A stretch of DNA of 64,000 nt from Rhizobium herbae (lineage in GTDB: Bacteria; Pseudomonadota; Alphaproteobacteria; Rhizobiales; Rhizobiaceae), in the NCBI RefSeq assembly GCF_017873135.1, contig NZ_JAGGJV010000011.1, forward strand, positions 1 through 64,000, written 5' to 3'. Positions 26,220 to 34,316 of the stretch are shown here, in pieces; position 1 is the first letter of the stretch, and the number at the start of each line of letters is the position of its first letter. Under the pieces are notes generated by a model. The model was not told the DNA's origin and ran no database searches. It saw nothing but the letters and a program-made list of their open reading frames with translations. The position numbers were made by a program, and so were the translations under genes.

Positions 26220-26636
26220 CTATCGGAAGCGGCTGATTTCTATCAGGGATTTCCGGCGTGCGACGAACTCCCGAAGCAGGGGGAGGAAAAATGCCTTGCT
26301 GAACCGGCCGAGCGGCGGTTCTGGTTCAAGATAAAATGAGCGCCCGATCACATCGCTGTTGAACTCATCGAGGATGATCCAAAGCCGGAGATCGGCATCC
26401 AGCCCTGCTCGTCGCTTTTCAATCGAGGGAATTTCAGTGGCGAAGCGTGCCTTGTCGGGCTGCTTCGTGGTGATCGGAAAGAACAACGCCAGATCACCGT
26501 CGGGCCGGGGAATCCGGACGCCGACCGCAACGGGCCGATTTTTCCGGCCCTCGGTCTCGCCTTTGCCGCTTTCTCGCGCCCAAAGATAGGGATAGCGAAC
26601 GATCGCCGCGGTCTGGATGTCGTCATAACCGCTCAC
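26220..26636 (-). CDS. putative PemK/MazF-like toxin
   Basis: This is a 138-aa protein starting at a GTG (26636) that overlaps the antitoxin stop in a GTGA, the usual arrangement of type II toxin-antitoxin pairs. It contains EGRKNRPVAVGVRI and LALFFPITTKQPD followed by EIPSIEKRRAGLD, with WIILDEFN further on. This follows the order of MazF/PemK folds (RKxRPxxV, then PxT, then W-I-x-x-D-x). If so, it would be an mRNA endoribonuclease. The C-terminus is Arg-rich. The match is recognisable but not strong. Confidence 0.6.
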   Translation of the reverse strand: MSGYDDIQTAAIVRYPYLWARESGKGETEGRKNRPVAVGVRIPRPDGDLALFFPITTKQPDKARFATEIPSIEKRRAGLDADLRLWIILDEFNSDVIGRSFYLEPEPPLGRFSKAFFLPLLREFVARRKSLIEISRFR

Positions 26637-26899
26637 CGGCCAGCCTCATCGCTGTCGGCATAGGCGCCAACCGCTGTCTCGAACTCGCCGAACAATTCAT
26701 CTGGCATGGTTTCGAGCGTCATGGCAGACCGGGCATCGGACTGGCGCATCAACCGATCGTAGTCCTCGATGTTGAGCAGCACCAGACGCGGCTTGTTGCG
26801 CTGGGTGATCGTCACGGGATGGCGAAGCGCCTCGGCGATGATGTCGCCGGACTTTCGTGAGAGATCACTTGTCGTATAAGAGCCTGGCGTGTGGGGCAT
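26633..26899 (-). CDS. Phd/YefM-family antitoxin
   Basis: This is an 88-aa protein: TTSDLSRKSGDIIAEALRHP, then VTITQRNKPRLVLLNIEDYD. This is the conserved N-terminal DNA-binding half of Phd/YefM antitoxins (S-xx-R-x-x-G, pV-I-t-r-x-g-k-p, v-L-x-s-x-x-d-Y-x-x-L). The acidic C-terminal tail would neutralise the toxin encoded immediately downstream. AGGAG precedes the ATG at 26899. Such antitoxins usually autoregulate their operon. The module probably stabilises the plasmid. Confidence 0.82.
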   Translation of the reverse strand: MPHTPGSYTTSDLSRKSGDIIAEALRHPVTITQRNKPRLVLLNIEDYDRLMRQSDARSAMTLETMPDELFGEFETAVGAYADSDEAGR

Positions 26900-26941
26900 G
26901 CTGATCTCCTGGGGTGTCGCATCGAAGGACGTATAACACAC

Positions 26942-27516
26942 TTACGACCGAAAATCCAGCATATACAGCATTTCTGTATATGCTGGATTTAGATCTGCCT
27001 CGCGGCCGCCTTCTTGCCCGCCTAGGTTGGGACCGTTCATTGCCGTGATCGAGGCATTGGCCGTGAGATAACCGCCGTCGCAGAAGAGCGTCACAAAATA
27101 GCGCGTGACATCGAGGTAAGGATGACCACCAACAAGCGCCCCCTCCGACAACGGCGCTCGCCCATACTGCGTCATGCTGGCGAAATGCTCACCGGGATGA
27201 TCGCCGGATGGCATCATCCAGCGCTGGGTCTTCAGTGGGGCCACAGCGTCCTGAGACCCCCGGCCTTCATGGCGGCGGCAATCTCGACAGTCATCCGGGC
27301 GTCGTACATTTCGATCGGCGGGTCTGCCGATCGAAAGCCGAGGCGTGCCGACAGGAGGGCAGTTTCGCCTTTTCCGCATGGCGATCCGCAAACCGTAAAG
27401 TTCGCCAGAGCGGCCCATTTATGTCGGTCAATCGCGGGGATGTATTTGGTATCACCCCGTTTCGTCGCCAAGCAGGCGACGACCAGCAATCGGGAGGAGG
27501 AATGGAGCGTCGTCAT
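26942..27516 (-). pseudogene. frameshifted DUF6884-like protein
   Basis: The ATG at 27516, overlapping the ardC stop in TGATG, starts RLLVVACLATKRGD, ALLSARLGFRSADPPIE and YDARMTVEIAAAMKAGG. It then stops at 27232. The rest of the same family continues in another frame of the same strand (downstream of about 27235): SEGALVGGHPYLDVTRYFV and ASITAMNGPNLGG. Together they follow one continuous family pattern, so a frameshift near 27235 has broken one gene. The family has no established function. A sequencing error is the alternative. Confidence 0.6.
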
Positions 27517-28457
27517 CAGGCTGCCTCGCTCTCTTCAGACACCAGAGGCTGGAGGCCGTGCAGATAATTCACAGCGCGTTGCGCATGCGCTGCCGCCTGA
27601 AAGATCGCTTTGCGGTCATCGGCAAGTACACGCAACCACGACTGTAGGTATGATGCGTGGTCGGGGCGCGGCTCCAGTTCCGGGACGACCCCGAGATCTG
27701 CGCATAAAAAGCAACTTCCTAGCTCCGCGATCAGCTCTTCGCGTGCACGCTCAGACTTGTCCTTCGAGTAGCGCGACAGATCCCGATCGAGTCGATGCTT
27801 GGCTCCAACCCAGTGAATGTGTTCATGACCCAGGGTGGCGTAATAAGATTCAACATCCCGAAAGGTTTCGATCGGCGGCATCTGGATGATATCGAGGCCC
27901 GGAGCAAAGAAGGCCTTGTTGCCACCATGGCGGACCACGGCTCCCGTTGCCGCGAAAAATGCGTCCGCTTTAGCAATGCGATTGACGTCCATCTTGGGAT
28001 TTTCGGTAAGAGAGGGCAGGTATCCATCGGGCAGGTCGTCGATCTGTTCGAGATTGAAGACCGTGTAGGCTTTCAAAAATGGAATTTCGCGCGCTACCTC
28101 GTCGCCATTGTCCGCCGTTTCCGTCCTGCTGACGCGGTTGGCATAAACGACGGTCGAACCGGTCTCGCCCTTGCGGACATGGGCGCCGAGTTCGGCTGCC
28201 TGACGAAATGTCATCCATGTCGGAGAGCGGAAACCGCGCGAGACCGTTTCCGACCAGAGGAGCAGAACATTAATGCCGGAATAGGGCTCGCCATTGTGGC
28301 GCAATGGACGGGTAATGCGACCTTCCATATGGCCCGCGCTCCAGGGCTGCACCCAAGGGCGGACGCCCTCCTCCAGCGAGGCGATGATGCGGTCTGTGAT
28401 TTTCGAATAGATGTCGACGCGCGTTTCCTGATCGCTCTTCCAGCGTTCCTGTCTCAT
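27516..28457 (-). CDS. ArdC-like antirestriction protein
   Basis: This is a 313-aa protein. The N-terminal ssDNA-binding domain (DUF1738/ArdC_N) reads DIYSKITDRIIASLEEGVRP followed by WVQPW, and later SRGFRSPTWMTFRQA. The C-terminal zincin domain has GHEHIHWVG (an HExxH motif) and a downstream glutamate in REELIAELGS. ArdC of IncW plasmids protects incoming single-stranded DNA from restriction. AGGAGAAG precedes the ATG at 28457. It lies in the plasmid maintenance region, consistent with early expression after transfer. Confidence 0.88.
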   Translation of the reverse strand: MRQERWKSDQETRVDIYSKITDRIIASLEEGVRPWVQPWSAGHMEGRITRPLRHNGEPYSGINVLLLWSETVSRGFRSPTWMTFRQAAELGAHVRKGETGSTVVYANRVSRTETADNGDEVAREIPFLKAYTVFNLEQIDDLPDGYLPSLTENPKMDVNRIAKADAFFAATGAVVRHGGNKAFFAPGLDIIQMPPIETFRDVESYYATLGHEHIHWVGAKHRLDRDLSRYSKDKSERAREELIAELGSCFLCADLGVVPELEPRPDHASYLQSWLRVLADDRKAIFQAAAHAQRAVNYLHGLQPLVSEESEAA

Positions 28458-28677
28458 TTTCTTCTCCTCGCTTCGCAGACCGCGCCCACCGCGGTCCGTC
28501 ACGGCGGTCGAAGAGCGCAGGCCGGCGACGGCGCACCCGAGGTCATCTATCCGAAGAGTGGGAGTCGTGAGATCCGGGCCGAAACGCAGTGGAGGACGGC
28601 TTGCCGTTGCGCCGGCACCCAGCCGGCCGAAGCTAGACCGCGATCCGGAACGGACCGCATGGGCGCTATATGTCCAC
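28458..28677 (-). repeat. GC-rich leader module, copy 2 (upstream of ardC)
   Basis: CCGCGCCCACCGCGG (28480-28494) and the GGCCGAAACGCAGTGGAGGA block (28578-28600) repeat the DUF736 leader. No open frame with a ribosome site fits the interval. It looks like a structured 5' untranslated region or a regulator-binding region shared by the two operons. Confidence 0.6.
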
Positions 28678-28688
28678 GCACAAAAAGC

Positions 28689-28706
28689 CGGCGCCTTGTG
28701 GCGCCG
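28689..28706 (-). terminator. Rho-independent terminator of the 194-aa gene
   Basis: CGGCGCC (28689-28695), loop of four, GGCGCCG (28700-28706). Read on the minus strand this is followed by GCTTTTTG, a proper T-run. A second perfect hairpin, GCGGGGC (28730-28736)/GCCCCGC (28741-28747) with a TTCG loop on the minus strand, lies just before it, directly after the gene stop. Confidence 0.85.
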
Positions 28707-28754
28707 ACCGTTTCGACCGCGGGAGGGATGCGGGGCCGAAGCCCCGCGATCCTG

Positions 28755-29339
28755 CTATTCGAAAGCTGCCATCTGGGCGCTGGCGGCCTTTTGATCGACA
28801 GATGCGCCAGATTGCTCGACCGTGCGCTCGTAGGGCTTCCAGCTTTCCCCGGTGATGTCCTCGTAGGCGCAGACGGCGCCTTCGGCGGCTATTCGGAGCA
28901 CGTGGGCCTGCAGGCCCATGTCGGCGGCGAATTCACGCTTGCGCTGTGCCCTGCTGTCGAACCCCACAGGACCTTCAAGGTCCTCGTCGCGATAGTCATT
29001 GGAGAGTTTGGTGGTGAGGTCGCGAGCTTCAGTGACCGATCGGCTGTAGAATTGTCCGGCGCCGTAAGCCGAGCCGACGAAGGACCCGACGATGCGCTGC
29101 ATGTGGATCTGCATGGCCTTTTCGGCAAGGCCGTCTTTCAGCGCCTCGGCGCTCTCGATCAGTTGGCCGCGATGGAGGTCGCGAATGCCGTCACTGTCGA
29201 TGACGGCAAGGCCGAAGCTTTCGGAGATGCGTAGCGCCTGGGTGGTGTCCGGGCAGGCGTGCCTGACCATTTCGAGGGTGGTGGCGCGCTGGGACTTTGC
29301 GGGACGAGCCTTTTGGTTGGAACGGTGAGTAGTGGCCAT
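28755..29339 (-). CDS. conserved plasmid protein of unknown function (194 aa)
   Basis: A Lys/Arg-rich N-terminus (MATTHRSNQKARPAKSQRAT) precedes a mostly helical body with LRISESFGLAVIDSDGI, HMQRIVGSFVGSAYGAG and YEDITGESWKPYER. There is no signal peptide or clear membrane helix. I recognise the style of conserved proteins next to ArdC and ParB on rhizobial plasmids but know no function. AAAGGATCC lies upstream of the ATG at 29339. It has its own leader and a strong terminator, so it is a single-gene unit. Confidence 0.75.
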   Translation of the reverse strand: MATTHRSNQKARPAKSQRATTLEMVRHACPDTTQALRISESFGLAVIDSDGIRDLHRGQLIESAEALKDGLAEKAMQIHMQRIVGSFVGSAYGAGQFYSRSVTEARDLTTKLSNDYRDEDLEGPVGFDSRAQRKREFAADMGLQAHVLRIAAEGAVCAYEDITGESWKPYERTVEQSGASVDQKAASAQMAAFE

Positions 29340-29798
29340 GATGGGATCCTTTCGAGCGATGTTTCAGCGAAGCCCGCGGGGTTGCCGGTCGTTTGTCCGG
29401 CTCTGTTCCTCGGGTGCGGTCGAAAGGACATGGGCGCCAGCGGCCCGGCCCAAGGTCAGGGCGCTGCAGGCTGAGCAAGGTAGGTCTGCGGATGGAGGCG
29501 GTCCGCGTCAGCGGCCTGCGACAGACGCGGGCCTGCCTTGCGAAGACGCGGTGATCCTGCCGCAACGCGGCGCGGTACGCGGCCTTTGACCGGGACGCGC
29601 CCATGTCAGACCGCAGCAAAACCGAGGAGCAGGACCGGACCTATGGCTGGCTCCAGGTGGATCTTAAGTAATCGGGCGAAAGGTTTCAAAATGGCCTGGC
29701 ATCAATCCGGCCGACGGCAGGCTCGCTTCCCCGTTTCATGGCAGCCGCCAGTTTCGTCAGGCCTGCCCACCACATACGTGGAGGTGCCTCGAGGGTTG
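29340..29798. other. GC-rich leader and intergenic region
   Basis: About 300 bases of GC-rich sequence upstream of the 194-aa gene contain C/G-rich blocks (29385-29600) of the same type as the other plasmid leaders, with no supported ORF. The part next to panD (29640-29798) shows no clear terminator. Confidence 0.4.
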
Positions 29799-30251
29799 CT
29801 ATGCGCCAGACACAAGAAGTGGGATGGGCAGTGTCGCATTCGCCTCATCGAGGAGGTCGAACGTGTATCGTCCTTGCGCATCGACGTCGACCGAATAGCT
29901 CAAACGATCCCGCACCCGATTGTCTTCGTCGAAGGTGAGCACCTTCGGCTTCAACGACGTAATCCGCGTTTCGTCCAGATAGACCGAGTTGCAAATGATG
30001 ACCTGATCACCGGGCTGACATGTGCGCGCGGCCGCTCCGTTTAAAATGCAGCACCTGGAACCGCGTTCGCCGAGGATGACGTAGGTGGAAATCCGCTCCC
30101 CGGAATTCTTGTTCCAGATCTCGACGAACTCCATGGGGAGAATACCGGCTGCTTCGCAATGGTCCGGATCCAGCGTAATGGACCCGTGGTAGTTAAGGTT
30201 CGCCTCCGTCACATGGATGCCGTGGAGTTTTCCTGCGACCAGCTTTCTCAT
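29799..30251 (-). CDS. panD: aspartate 1-decarboxylase proenzyme
   Basis: This is a 150-aa PanD. The enzyme makes beta-alanine from aspartate for pantothenate and Co[20 protein letters not shown] carries the active-site Lys, and NYHGSITLD has the Gly-Ser self-cleavage site that yields the pyruvoyl group (S24). [13 protein letters not shown] holds the substrate-binding Arg and Tyr, and GAAAR follows. The family is normally about 115-130 aa; here the C-terminus is about 20 residues longer. It stands alone among plasmid maintenance genes with no panB or panC in view. Confidence 0.93.
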   Translation of the reverse strand: MRKLVAGKLHGIHVTEANLNYHGSITLDPDHCEAAGILPMEFVEIWNKNSGERISTYVILGERGSRCCILNGAAARTCQPGDQVIICNSVYLDETRITSLKPKVLTFDEDNRVRDRLSYSVDVDAQGRYTFDLLDEANATLPIPLLVSGA

Positions 30252-30580
30252 CGTTCATCAGCCCTTCTTTTCGTCGCGACTTTATTAGAGCAAGGCCTCT
30301 CCGTCTGTAAGGTCTTTAAGCAGCCATCGCTCAGCGCCGAGCGCATTCCTCAACATATCGCCGCCCAGGCCCGTTGGAGGCGTTGCCATTACAGCCATTG
30401 GAATTACGTAGGGTTGATATGATCCGTCGCGGTTTGGCTCCCCGGCGTTTGCGTGCGGCAGTCATATCCGACCTCTCTTTTGCTTGTCAGTGGACGGTGT
30501 TGTCTCCTGTCACCGCCGTTGAAACAACAACGCCGCCAGCGAGAGCCGGCGGCGTTGGTTCAGGTTTTGAGCTTATCGGC
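30252..30580. other. intergenic region between parB end and panD start
   Basis: It contains the parB terminator hairpin (30529-30556) and probably the panD promoter. No ORF here has a ribosome site or family motif. A stretch around 30270-30310 (GACTTTATTAGAGC) is the most AT-rich part. Confidence 0.4.
30529..30556 (-). terminator. hairpin terminator after parB
   Basis: AACGCCGCC (30529-30537) and GGCGGCGTT (30548-30556) are perfect 9-bp arms. On the minus strand the stem is followed by GTTGTTTC, moderately T-rich, 25 bases after the parB stop. Confidence 0.7.
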
Positions 30581-32287
30581 CTACTCGGCCGCCTCGCGGA
30601 AGCCTTGCGCGGCGTCCTCATTCATCGCGCTACTGTCTTCCTCGAGCCCGTCTCCGACGGGTTGATCCACCGCGCCTTCCGCGATTTCGCTCCCATCATT
30701 CTCGGTTTCGATGGGTGCATGACGCGCCGCCCAGGCGCGGACGTCTTCCACTGCTGGCGCCAAGAGCGCTGTCGAATGAACGAGCTTTGCCTGAGCGAAA
30801 TGTTCGACCAGAGCCGCCCTCGTGTCCTTCACCTTGATTCGACCTGGAACGCCCGCTGCATCCGCAGTTGCCTCCAGGGCATTGCGCGACAGGCATGAGA
30901 GGAAGTCTTCCGTGGCCATATTCGGCAGGAAGCCGTCCGCTCCAATCGCATCGCCGGCAATGCGGGCAATGAGCCCGCTATCTGAGCGGTTGCGCCGCAA
31001 GGACATGACGTCGATCAGAACCGAACGTGCGACCTGGACGAGCGTATCGCGATCGAAGGCGAGTTTTCCATCCTCGCCGATGAGCCGGGCAGCATGCGGC
31101 TCGCATTTGGCGTGGCCGTAAGGATTGTTCGAAGAACCGCTGGCGAAGGTGACATTCGTGCCGGCGAAAGCGAGAATGAGCAGCGCCATCAGCGTGTCCT
31201 GTTCGATCGGGGCACGCGCGAGTGCCTCGTGCAGTGCATCGGTGCGCAGGTCGCCGATCATGTCGAGACCCTTCTGCGTGACATTGGGCCGCTGCTTTTC
31301 TTCCGCAACATCTGCGGCGGGAACCGTGGCGCCATGGTCGGTCGCCCCCTTCTTGATCTCCGGCATACGATAGACGACGGATTGGACGGAGCCATCGCGC
31401 TGATTGACATACCAACCGGTGAGATCGCCCTTGCCCGCCTTGCCGTAGACCTGTTGAGCCTTGGCCGGCAGTTTGACCTGCCCGTATTCATTGGCTTCGA
31501 TGATCGCGCCGCGCTTTGGCAGGTTGTTTGCCAGCCACTCCTGCTGCGCACTTAGAAACGCTTCTACGTCGGTCGTGTAGCGGCTGTCCTCGTCAGCGGG
31601 TGCAAATAGGTCCTCGACCCAGGTGATGCCATAAGCCTGTGCCAGATCCTCGCCGAAACTTGCATGTTTGGCCAGCATCCGGGTGGTGGTCAGCGCCCGG
31701 GCGACCTCCCACCACGACACCTGCGGATCCTGCTTCTTCGGCTTGTACTTCTTCCAGACCTCGGCCTGCTCGTCCTGCCCAGCGGCGGCGATCGTGCGCA
31801 ACTGCTGCTCGTTCGGCATATCACCACGCGCCATCTGGTCGAGCATGGCGGGCAGTATATCGGCCAGAAGCTGCAGCTTGCGGATCTGCCGGCTGGGGAG
31901 TGCGAGCGCCATGGCGATCGACGCCTCGGTCCATCCGAGAGCCACGAGCCGCTCGATGGCGCGCCACTGGTCGACGGGGTTCAACGGTTCGCGGGCGATG
32001 TTCTCCGCAAACGACTGCATCGCGCCGAGATCGTCCGACGGATCGGCCAGCAGAAGCGGGATTTCCAAAAGTTCCGCGGCAATGGCCTGTGCGGCCCGCC
32101 TGTGGCCGAAGACGATGACGTAGCTGTTGCCGCCCTCCGGATCGCGTTTGACGACGGGCGGCTGCAGGACGCCGATCGCCTTGATCGATGCGCAAAGCAG
32201 TGCGTCGGACTGCGGTGATGGTTTCGACTGGCGGGACCTGTCGGGATTGTCCTTCAAGCTGCGCGGATCGGCTGTAATCAACTGCAT
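30581..32287 (-). CDS. ParB/RepB/Spo0J nuclease-domain protein
   Basis: This is a 568-aa protein started at the ATG at 32287 (MQLITADPRSLKDNP). The ParB N-terminal domain includes ASIKAIGVLQPPVV and the arginine box VIVFGHRRAAQAIAAE. NIAREPLNPVDQWRAIERL then leads into a helix-turn-helix region (TEASIAMALALPSRQIRKL). The C-terminal 300 residues are unlike classic ParB and resemble the long ParB-like proteins encoded next to ArdC and DUF3991 on alphaproteobacterial plasmids. A partner ParA is not in view, so centromere partitioning is not assured; CTP-dependent DNA binding is the family expectation. Confidence 0.85.
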   Translation of the reverse strand: MQLITADPRSLKDNPDRSRQSKPSPQSDALLCASIKAIGVLQPPVVKRDPEGGNSYVIVFGHRRAAQAIAAELLEIPLLLADPSDDLGAMQSFAENIAREPLNPVDQWRAIERLVALGWTEASIAMALALPSRQIRKLQLLADILPAMLDQMARGDMPNEQQLRTIAAAGQDEQAEVWKKYKPKKQDPQVSWWEVARALTTTRMLAKHASFGEDLAQAYGITWVEDLFAPADEDSRYTTDVEAFLSAQQEWLANNLPKRGAIIEANEYGQVKLPAKAQQVYGKAGKGDLTGWYVNQRDGSVQSVVYRMPEIKKGATDHGATVPAADVAEEKQRPNVTQKGLDMIGDLRTDALHEALARAPIEQDTLMALLILAFAGTNVTFASGSSNNPYGHAKCEPHAARLIGEDGKLAFDRDTLVQVARSVLIDVMSLRRNRSDSGLIARIAGDAIGADGFLPNMATEDFLSCLSRNALEATADAAGVPGRIKVKDTRAALVEHFAQAKLVHSTALLAPAVEDVRAWAARHAPIETENDGSEIAEGAVDQPVGDGLEEDSSAMNEDAAQGFREAAE

Positions 32288-32816
32288 GGGAATGACCTTT
32301 CGGTTTCGGGCGGACAGGATGTCCTTACCTCCTTGTCTTCTTCTCGAAGACATTTCCCGAACCGCAGGTCGGACCGACGGCTGCAATTGCGCCGGAGCGG
32401 ACCCGGCTTGCGGACAAGCGAGGCACACTCGCCTTGCGAAGGACGCGGGCCCGGCCTGGCGACCGGGGCGTTTGAGGGAACCGTCAGCCGTTGTGCCGTG
32501 CTGCGAAAGGTTTTTCAAAATCTCCGTCTTCCAAAAGAATCCTCTCTCCTTCGCATTCTTTAAATCGTTGTTTTCAAATGTTATTTTTTCTACGATCTGT
32601 ATTGCGCACCTGAGTTTCGATAAAAGGGGGATATAAACGAGCAGGCGGGAAATACCACGACCCTTCAAAACGACTTGGCGACAAAAGCACGATATAAAGC
32701 ATGCCCCGTTCCAAGATCTGATTGCATTGTTTTTACTTGGCATTTTCGAGGTTCAATGCGTGAACAGCCCGCAAAAGCACCGAATCTTATACAAGGGGGA
32801 TAAAAGGAGTTCTCGA
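32288..32816. other. long leader upstream of parB
   Basis: GC-rich sequence (32320-32490) with alternating C/G blocks gives way to AT-rich DNA (32510-32640). The longest open frame of parB extends across it, but with atypical Cys- and Arg-rich translation and no ribosome site. I take it as promoter plus untranslated leader. Confidence 0.45.
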
Positions 32817-32930
32817 ATGTCGATCCCCAATCCCTGTTCGCTGCTCGATCGCTTGCTGCATGAGCCGAACGAAGGCACATGGCTCGAATTCAAGATCAAC
32901 AACAAGGCCCCACGTGAGATCGGCGAATAG
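32817..32930 (+). pseudogene. truncated AlbA_2/Schlafen-like domain protein
   Basis: AAAAGGAG precedes an ATG that opens a 37-codon frame with LLDRLLHEPNEGTWLEFKIN, ending at a TAG. LEFK and the preceding helix match the N-terminus of the AlbA_2 (divergent AAA-4/Schlafen-like) DNA-binding domain, which in defence-associated proteins continues with I-S-A-L-A-N. The remaining several hundred residues are absent. Ribosome site and start are intact, so this is probably a recent truncation, with junction at about 32925. Confidence 0.6.
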
Positions 32931-33025
32931 GTGTGGCCTGGTAACTCCGCTTGGGAGTCATCAAACGAGAAACCAATGACTTAGGTGATGGGTTTCAAGG
33001 GGCCGCTCGTCGAGCGGGCGAAGCT

Positions 33026-33961
33026 TCACCCTTGATGCGCTGACGGCGTATGCGGCAGCTCTCCCTTCTCCCGCCTTTCCTTCAATTCCTCATTCCAATC
33101 CTCGGCGCGTGGCCTCAGCCGAGAGAAGTCGCATCCGGCGACCTCCGCCATCTGCCGGATACGGTCTGCAAAGACCTCGCCTTGAACGTTATTGTCCGTC
33201 GCTGCGACAAGCTGCGCGTTTCGCTGGGATGCCAGGATCTCCAGCGCCTGAGCGGTCAGCGGCGACCAGCCGCCGCCGGTGCTGACATAGAGCGTGTCAC
33301 CTCTTGCCTCCTCGATTGCTGCCAAGCTCATCGCGTCGATGGCCGCCTCCGTCACGCAGATGCGCCGCGCCGTTGTCACACCGAACCGGAAAAGCTGCTT
33401 GGCGCCCCCGGTCGCAAAACCGCGCCAATCGGGTCCGCGTTCTTCCCATCCGACGACCTGGTCTGCGCCATCGGCGTGTTTTGCCCACAGGCTGCCATAC
33501 GGGCCTTCACGGATGAGATCGGCATCAATTGCCTTGCGGACGATATGCCAGGGAATTGCACGGCTTTGGGTCAGATAAGACCAAGTGGCAGAAGCGCGCC
33601 ACGGGCGCTTGCGCTGTTCCCATCGTTGCGTGATCGGCGCGGTACCGGTCAGAACGCGCGATGGCCGCTCCCAAGCCGGCAGTGTGGGCTGATAGGCGAC
33701 AAGTCCCCCAACCGCCGCGAGCGCTTCGGAAAATCCGCCGCCAATGAGATAGCTCGCAAGCGCAAAGACATCGCCTTTGGCGTCTGAACGCGCGTCGAAC
33801 CAGCCTTTGTCGTCGTGAATGACGATAATGATGTCGTCGTCTCGCCGGAATTTGACGGCGCGGCGCGTGCTCTCCTTGAGATCAATCGCGAAGCCTTCGT
33901 GTTCCAACAGGGCGGAACAGCCGACCCGCACCCGAAGAGCTTGGATTTCAGCTTTCTCCAT
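33026..33961 (-). CDS. DUF3991 and Toprim domain protein
   Basis: This is a 311-aa protein. Residues 1-120 resemble the DUF3991/zinc-finger-less primase-like N-terminus (RRDDDIIIVIHDDKGWFD, GDVFALASYLIGGGF). The second half has a Toprim pattern: ICVTEAAIDAMSLAAIE (acidic Glu after the first strand) and LVAATDNNVQGEVFADRI (DxN variant of DxD). The family sits on rhizobial plasmids beside ParB and ArdC and is presumed to act in replication or DNA processing. The start at 33961 has a GGGGAG-like site upstream. Confidence 0.82.
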   Translation of the reverse strand: MEKAEIQALRVRVGCSALLEHEGFAIDLKESTRRAVKFRRDDDIIIVIHDDKGWFDARSDAKGDVFALASYLIGGGFSEALAAVGGLVAYQPTLPAWERPSRVLTGTAPITQRWEQRKRPWRASATWSYLTQSRAIPWHIVRKAIDADLIREGPYGSLWAKHADGADQVVGWEERGPDWRGFATGGAKQLFRFGVTTARRICVTEAAIDAMSLAAIEEARGDTLYVSTGGGWSPLTAQALEILASQRNAQLVAATDNNVQGEVFADRIRQMAEVAGCDFSRLRPRAEDWNEELKERREKGELPHTPSAHQG

Positions 33962-34024
33962 GTTGACTCCCCTTCTCTTTCATTCTGTTTCCTGACCAAG
34001 CGTCTCACCGGCGCGAAGACCCAA

Positions 34025-34094
34025 GCGCGCAAGGGCGCGGTTCACAACTCCCAAAAATGCGAGTAAAGCTCGCGGCGAAGCATCCCTTGCGCGC
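34025..34094. repeat. long-range perfect inverted repeat
   Basis: GCGCGCAAGGG (34025-34035) and CCCTTGCGCGC (34084-34094) are perfect 11-bp arms 48 bases apart, just upstream of the DUF3991/Toprim gene. As RNA this would form a stable stem in the leader of that gene. As DNA it could be a protein-binding or replication site. Confidence 0.55.
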
Positions 34095-34133
34095 GCAGGA
34101 GCGCAAGCGGCATCCCCGGACGGGGAAACCGGC

Positions 34134-34316
34134 TCAATGAGCCGGTCCGTATGCGAAGGGGTCGTATTCGTGGATGATGGCGTCTTCATCGCCATCATAT
34201 TCGGCGGAAGGCATGACGCCGATCTCTCCCTCCACCTTAAAGAGGGTGACCGGAACCATCAGGGTCCGGGCAAGATCGAGTGCGTGGTTTTGTGCGATGC
34301 TGAGATCGTGCGACAT
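34134..34316 (-). CDS. small conserved plasmid protein (60 aa)
   Basis: The ATG at 34316 has GGAG seven bases upstream, better than the ATG at 34328. The product begins MSHDLSIAQNHALDLARTLM, continues VPVTLFKVEGEIGVMPSAEY and ends with an acidic EYDPFAYGPAH tail. It looks like the small YdaS-less accessory proteins found before Toprim genes on alphaproteobacterial plasmids, but I know no function. It lies upstream of, and on the same strand as, the DUF3991/Toprim gene. Confidence 0.55.
   Translation of the reverse strand: MSHDLSIAQNHALDLARTLMVPVTLFKVEGEIGVMPSAEYDGDEDAIIHEYDPFAYGPAH

Noticed and set aside
27795..29234. 479-codon plus-strand ORF across ardC and the 194-aa gene
   Set aside because: It spans two genes and their leader on the opposite strand, with no ribosome site or family motif.
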